From contig CAZHIZ010000126.1 in the NCBI GenBank assembly GCA_964532875.1, positions 1 to 10,191 of the forward strand: 10,191 nt of DNA, read 5' to 3'. Position 1 is the first letter of the stretch. Each line of letters opens with the position of its first letter. The notes beneath the pieces are model-generated. The model was not told where the DNA came from, did not search any database, and saw nothing but the letters and a program-made list of their open reading frames with translations. The DNA comes from Caldithrix sp964532875. GTDB lineage: Bacteria > Calditrichota > Calditrichia > Calditrichales > Calditrichaceae. The translations under genes and the position numbers were made by a program. Shown one piece after another: positions 7,036 to 10,191 of the stretch.

Positions 7036-8640
7036 TTATCCGCGATAATTTTCGTCCAGATTTTCCATGCTCTCTTCAAAATCGTCCGTGTACTTGGAAG
7101 CAATGGTCTGGCGAATGACCACAACCTTAATTTGCCCGGGAAATTCCATGGATTCGCGGATTTTATTGGCAATATCCGTGGAAAGCACCATGGCCTTTTC
7201 ATCACTGATTTTGTCGGGTTCCACGATTACGCGGATTTCCCGGCCGGCCGAAATGGCGTAAGTTTTGGCCACCCCGTCAAACGAATTGCCGATTTCTTCC
7301 AATTTGGTAATGCGTTTGGTGTAGGCTTCCAGAGTATCGCGCCGTGCTCCGGGACGACTCCCGCTGATTTTATCGGCTGCCGTTACCAGTACGGAAATGG
7401 GATGAATCGGTTCCGCTTCTTCATGGTGAGCATAAATGGCATTAATGACAATTTCATGTTCTTTGCAGGCCTTGGCTAATTCGGCACCAAGAGTAACATG
7501 GCTTCCTTCGGAATTGTTGCTCACGGCCTTACCGATGTCGTGAAACAGTCCGGCACGACGAGCCAAATTCACATTAAAGCCTAATTCCGCCGCCATGGCC
7601 CCGGCCAGATAAGCCACTTCTTTGGAGTGTTGCAACATATTTTGGCCGTAGCTGTAACGATATTTCAGACGTCCCAATGCTTCGCGCATTTTGGGATGCA
7701 CATCGGTGATTTTCAATTCTTGCAACGTTTCTTCCGCGGCCTTTTGAATGGAACGATTGACTTCCTTCGTGGCCCTTCGCACCATTTGGTGGATGGAATT
7801 GACATTGATGCTTTTGTTTTTGATCAGATATTCCATGGCAATGCGCGCAATTTCCCGGGCTACGGGATCATATCCCGAAAGGACGATCAATTCGGGTGTA
7901 TCGTCCACAATCACTTTAACCCCGGTCGCCTCTTCAAATGCACGAATATTCCGCCCTTCCCGTCCGATAATCATGCCCTTGTATCGTTCATTGGGCAACT
8001 CAACGGTGGAAAGAGTGGATTCCATGGTAAATTCGTAAGCCAAATTTTCAATGGCCGTAGCAATAATTTCTTTGGCTTCACGCTGGGCTTTTTCCTTGGC
8101 TTCTTCCTTGATTTCATTTGCCAACTGTACGGCTTCCAGCTTGGCCTGACCTTCCAAGTTTTTCAGCAATTCCTTTTTTGCCTCTTCCGAACTCAGATTG
8201 GCAATCTTTTCCAATCGCTTGTTCTGTGCTTCAATAAGATTGTCCACTTTCTTGTGTTTCTCGTAAAGCAATTGTTCCAGTTCATTGATCTTTTTCTCTT
8301 TGTTTTCCAGCCGCACTTCCCGGATGCGCAATTGATTTTCATCGCGGCGTAGGGCTTTTTCTTTTCGAATGTTCTCATTCTCGATGCGCGCCGCTTTTTC
8401 TTCTTTTTGTTTAATCTCTCTTAAGAATTGATTGCGTTTCTTTTGCAATTCCGTTTTTAATTTAAAATGACTGTCACGGCGTACTTTCTCCGCTTCCTTT
8501 TTTGCCTGCTCGATAATTTGTGCAGCCAGTTGTTTTTTGCTACGTAAAAACAAATTGTAAATAAGCGCTCCCAGCGCCAGCCCGATAACAAAGCCCGCAA
8601 AAACCAATGTGATTAGAGTCGGGTCGTAATGTATTGCCAT
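7036..8640 (-). CDS. rny: Ribonuclease Y
   Basis: Membrane-anchored endoribonuclease of 534 residues (family usually about 520) that initiates mRNA decay. Domain order is canonical. A single N-terminal transmembrane helix spans about 8-31. A long charged coiled coil (about 32-190, Lys/Glu-rich) follows. A KH RNA-binding domain carries the GxxG loop GREG at 226-229. The HD domain has His338 (LQHS), His367-Asp368 (FHDIGK) and Asp423 (TAADK), the metal-binding set of the HD superfamily. The start at 8640 is supported by GAGGG 5 bases upstream and by the correct placement of the membrane helix directly after it. It has its own strong terminator and appears monocistronic, unless the small ORF just upstream is real. 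Everything needed for activity is intact. The long plus-strand ORF opposite it is a shadow. Confidence 0.98.
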   Translation of the reverse strand: MAIHYDPTLITLVFAGFVIGLALGALIYNLFLRSKKQLAAQIIEQAKKEAEKVRRDSHFKLKTELQKKRNQFLREIKQKEEKAARIENENIRKEKALRRDENQLRIREVRLENKEKKINELEQLLYEKHKKVDNLIEAQNKRLEKIANLSSEEAKKELLKNLEGQAKLEAVQLANEIKEEAKEKAQREAKEIIATAIENLAYEFTMESTLSTVELPNERYKGMIIGREGRNIRAFEEATGVKVIVDDTPELIVLSGYDPVAREIARIAMEYLIKNKSINVNSIHQMVRRATKEVNRSIQKAAEETLQELKITDVHPKMREALGRLKYRYSYGQNMLQHSKEVAYLAGAMAAELGFNVNLARRAGLFHDIGKAVSNNSEGSHVTLGAELAKACKEHEIVINAIYAHHEEAEPIHPISVLVTAADKISGSRPGARRDTLEAYTKRITKLEEIGNSFDGVAKTYAISAGREIRVIVEPDKISDEKAMVLSTDIANKIRESMEFPGQIKVVVIRQTIASKYTDDFEESMENLDENYRG

Positions 8641-8836
8641 AGTTTCCCTCTTTTTCTTCGCTTGTTTAAACTGTTTCGTTCGTGTGTTTTTTATTTATAT
8701 GAACGCGTAAAGCGATAGGTTCATTTCTCTTACGCGCCGATTTTTTAATCAATGTTCTTTTTTTATTTTCAAGTTTAACCACTTTTGCCATACATCGGCG
8801 CAAATATTAACTTCATTAATTTTTAAATACACAGTA

Positions 8837-8866
8837 ATTTAACAAAAATTTACTTTGTACTACAAA
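8837..8866 (-). promoter_or_regulatory. Possible promoter with overlapping palindrome, upstream of rny
   Basis: TTGTAG (8860-8865) and TTAAAT (8837-8842) on the minus strand are 17 bases apart. The -35 matches three of six positions and the -10 four of six. The perfect 6-1-6 palindrome TTTGTA-C-TACAAA (plus strand, 8854-8866) overlaps the -35, a usual place for a repressor operator. The region is AT-rich, so chance matches are likely. Confidence 0.3.
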
Positions 8867-9068
8867 TAAATATTCACACCTGATTTCGGGATTGCTAAAA
8901 CTTCTTGACTGTAATAGAACGAATTCGTGGGTATTCTGTAAAACTTAACAAAAAATGGAAAAAGACAGGAAGCGGATTTTTAGGACGACTTCCCTTCCCC
9001 TGTTTTTCAGCGGATTGGGAAGGAATAATGAAAAAGAGCGGAAAAAATTAACATGCACTCCTTTGGCC

Positions 9069-9098
9069 TGAAACAAAGAAGCCGCCCAAAAGGCGGCT
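9069..9098 (-). terminator. Intrinsic terminator after the ferredoxin gene
   Basis: AGCCGCC (9080-9086) pairs perfectly with GGCGGCT (9092-9098) around the loop CAAAA. A further partial pairing of AAG with CTTT lies outside the stem. On the minus strand the hairpin is followed by TCTTTGTTTC, a T-rich but interrupted tail. It lies about 25 bases past the ferredoxin stop and would end the dodecin-ferredoxin transcript. Confidence 0.8.
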
Positions 9099-9123
9099 CT
9101 TTACAATTCTGAAAAAGATTCTA

Positions 9124-9375
9124 TTATCCGTCCGGATGCAGTTTTTTGTATTTTTCCATCAATTCTTCATGGGTTTCCTGATGATTGGGATCCGGTTGGC
9201 ATGCGTCCGTCGGACAGACGGCGGCACACTGCGGCTCATCATAGAAACCGACACATTCCGTACAGAGATCCGGATTGATGACATAAATGGGATCGCCTTC
9301 GCTAATTGCCTCGTTAGGGCATTCAGGCAAGCAAGCATCGCAAGCAATACAATCTTCAGTGATATACAATGCCAT
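9124..9375 (-). CDS. 2[4Fe-4S] ferredoxin (YfhL/Allochromatium type)
   Basis: Small cytoplasmic electron carrier of 83 residues that binds two [4Fe-4S] clusters. The first motif is C9-x2-C12-x2-C15-x3-C19-P. The second is C38-x2-C41-x8-C50-x3-C54-P. The eight-residue spacing in the second motif, in place of the usual two, is the mark of the Allochromatium vinosum/YfhL group, whose clusters are noted for low potential. A ninth cysteine (C59) is not needed as a ligand. The last ~20 residues form a charged helix. AGAGGAG lies 7 bases before the ATG. The gene follows dodecin by 40 bases and shares its promoter, and a hairpin terminator follows. No partner oxidoreductase is in the window, so the redox partner is unknown. 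Confidence 0.95.
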   Translation of the reverse strand: MALYITEDCIACDACLPECPNEAISEGDPIYVINPDLCTECVGFYDEPQCAAVCPTDACQPDPNHQETHEELMEKYKKLHPDG

Positions 9376-9415
9376 TTGGTTACTCCTCTTAATTTTGTGA
9401 ATTGAACTTATTTTA

Positions 9416-9622
9416 TTAATCGACGAGTTTGAACCCGATTTTCAAAATCACCTGATATTCGCTGACCTTTCCGTCTTTAACCGCACCCCGCTGCTCGACC
9501 ACCTGAAACCAGCTTATCGCCTTAATGGTTTCCGAAGCTTTGGTTACGGCATTCTGAATAGCATCTTCGTAACTTTTGGTCGATGTACCCACGACCTCGA
9601 TCAATTTATAAACATCACTCAT
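9416..9622 (-). CDS. Dodecin, flavin-binding storage protein
   Basis: Protein of 68 residues, full length for the family. Dodecins assemble as hollow dodecamers that bind flavins (FMN, riboflavin or lumichrome) and are thought to store or buffer them in the cytoplasm. The whole sequence fits a dodecin: VYKLIEVVGTS at the start, the helix with SYEDAIQNAV, then the strand pair. Trp38 is the flavin-stacking residue (same position as in the Thermus protein). Gln57 in EYQVILK matches the conserved flavin-contacting Gln. Arg45 matches a residue linked to coenzyme A binding in the Thermus dodecin. GGGAGG lies 8 bases before the ATG. The gene is 106 bases after the MerR-like gene and 40 bases before the ferredoxin gene. 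It has a good promoter of its own. Confidence 0.95.
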   Translation of the reverse strand: MSDVYKLIEVVGTSTKSYEDAIQNAVTKASETIKAISWFQVVEQRGAVKDGKVSEYQVILKIGFKLVD

Positions 9623-9656
9623 CTTTATTGCCTCCCTTTAGTTAAATGGCCTCCAC

Positions 9657-9685
9657 AATATAAGAAAACATGCAATGCATTTCAA
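9657..9685 (-). promoter_or_regulatory. Dodecin-ferredoxin promoter with palindrome in the spacer
   Basis: TTGAAA (9680-9685) and TATATT (9657-9662) on the minus strand are exactly 17 bases apart, each matching five of six consensus positions. This is the best promoter in the window. The palindrome ATGCA-A-TGCAT (9670-9680) fills most of the spacer and touches the -35. Initiation near 9650 gives a leader of about 28 bases before the dodecin ATG. Confidence 0.6.
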
Positions 9686-9728
9686 AACCTTGTGCATTTT
9701 TTTATTTAACTTAGCCTTCACAAGCGAA

Positions 9729-10151
9729 TTATTGATCTAATACGCGGACAATATCCTTTAGTTCCCGGATAATGCGCTGCAAAACTTCGCGCTGTTTTTC
9801 GTTAGTCGGTTTAACCGAATCGCTTTTTTCTGGAAGCGAACTCTGTGCTTGCGAAGCGTTTAACGGTCGATGTTTAGTCTCAGACGGATGTTCATTTTCG
9901 GGAGGTTTAATATGATATTTTTGATTGAGAATTTTATTGGCACCGCGAATGGTAAAGCCCCGATCGTAAAGAAGACGTTTAATATCGTGAAGAATTTTCA
10001 GATCCTGATCACTGTAACGCCGACTTCCCTTAGGTGATTTGGCCGGTTGCAGGGCATCGAAGACGGTTTCCCAATAGCGCAAAACGGATTGGGGTAATTC
10101 CAGAAATTCCGCAACCTGGCCGATTGAGTAATAAGGCTTTTTAGTTTCCAT
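9729..10151 (-). CDS. MerR-family transcriptional regulator
   Basis: DNA-binding protein of about 140 residues. The N-terminal winged-helix domain is typical of MerR: YYSIGQVAEFLELPQSVLRYWE for the helix-turn-helix (the YWE motif included), then SRRYSDQDLKIL for the wing and next helix, and GFTIRGANKIL, up to about residue 75. A polar, low-complexity linker follows (about 80-115), then a final amphipathic helix (about 115-140) that could dimerise as a short coiled coil. No cysteine or other metal-binding cluster and no known effector domain is visible, so the signal is unknown. The ATG at 10151 is preferred to a GTG at 10160. GGTG lies 6 bases before the ATG, and nothing similar precedes the GTG. 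Its own promoter is probably at or beyond the right edge. Control of the adjacent dodecin promoter is possible but unproven. Confidence 0.88.
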   Translation of the reverse strand: METKKPYYSIGQVAEFLELPQSVLRYWETVFDALQPAKSPKGSRRYSDQDLKILHDIKRLLYDRGFTIRGANKILNQKYHIKPPENEHPSETKHRPLNASQAQSSLPEKSDSVKPTNEKQREVLQRIIRELKDIVRVLDQ

Positions 10152-10191
10152 ATTTGGCACCGATTTTTAGGTAACGTTTTTAATAAATTAC

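Larger units (their letters stand above)
8641..9123. other. Leader/intergenic region between ferredoxin and rny
   Basis: No confident gene lies here. Next to rny there is an AT-rich leader. A -10-like TATAAAT (minus strand, 8693-8699) sits 53 bases before the start codon but lacks a good -35. A 7-bp inverted repeat (CGCGTAA 8704-8710 with TTACGCG 8730-8736) could fold in the mRNA leader. A minus-strand ORF of 41 codons (8791-8666) ends 25 bases before rny, but it has no Shine-Dalgarno sequence. Further out are the 13-base palindrome at 8854-8866 and a 10-base palindrome ACGAATTCGT (8919-8928). A plus-strand ORF of 38 codons (8955-9071) also lacks a ribosome-binding site. The direct repeat AGCGGATT occurs at 8971-8978 and 9009-9016. 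No tRNA-like or convincing 6S-like fold was seen. Confidence 0.6.

Noticed and set aside
7627..8352. Plus-strand ORF of 241 codons opposite rny
   Set aside because: It is the shadow of the rny coiled-coil and KH regions: its Phe-rich composition comes from the complement of Glu and Lys codons, and no ribosome-binding site or family motif is seen.
8641..9075. A 6S RNA or tRNA in the gap upstream of rny
   Set aside because: 6S RNA is found near rny in some phyla, so the gap was examined, but no long closing stem with a central bubble and no cloverleaf or T-loop motif was visible.
10152..10160. GTG start at 10160 for the MerR-like gene
   Set aside because: No Shine-Dalgarno precedes it, while GGTG lies 6 bases before the ATG at 10151. 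The choice changes only three residues.

Overview
The window is a stretch of bacterial chromosome in which every convincing gene lies on the minus strand. It reads from a MerR-type regulator at the right end to an envelope lipoprotein at the left. Two lipoprotein signal peptides, a Sec-type signal followed by a possible outer-membrane beta-domain, RNase Y, and moderate base composition (mid-40s percent GC by eye) suggest a Gram-negative bacterium. The heptad-phased intergenic repeats and the Bacteroidetes-like GH20 lipoprotein point towards the FCB superphylum, possibly a Calditrichota-like lineage. That placement is an inference and was not tested.

From right to left, the first block (about 10151 to 9060) encodes a MerR-family DNA-binding protein, a dodecin (flavin-binding dodecamer) and a 2[4Fe-4S] ferredoxin. 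Dodecin and ferredoxin share a good sigma70-like promoter whose spacer holds a small palindrome. A strong hairpin terminator follows the ferredoxin. Next comes about 480 bases with no confident gene. It holds AT-rich promoter-like sequence, palindromes and two doubtful small ORFs, and it leads into rny (RNase Y), which ends at a near-perfect intrinsic terminator.

The middle block (6892 to 2762) is a likely three-gene operon with its own promoter just past the rny terminator. It encodes a lipoprotein beta-N-acetylhexosaminidase (GH20), an aromatic-L-amino-acid-decarboxylase-like PLP enzyme and a patatin-like phospholipase. The genes are 52 and 35 bases apart. No obvious shared pathway links the three products.

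The left block (2558 to 331) is a two-gene unit with a recognisable promoter. Its first gene encodes a secreted protein with a degenerate staphylococcal-nuclease fold, in which the residues matching three catalytic positions are replaced, followed by a beta-rich C-terminal half. Its second encodes a TolB-like beta-propeller lipoprotein. The leftmost 330 bases carry no gene but hold degenerate repeats with a 7-base period. A related array lies in inverted orientation at 2655-2682.

No mobile element, CRISPR array, tRNA or rRNA was seen. The best candidates for something undescribed are the catalytically eroded nuclease-fold/propeller lipoprotein pair, the heptad-phased intergenic repeats, and the dodecin-ferredoxin unit with a palindrome inside its promoter.
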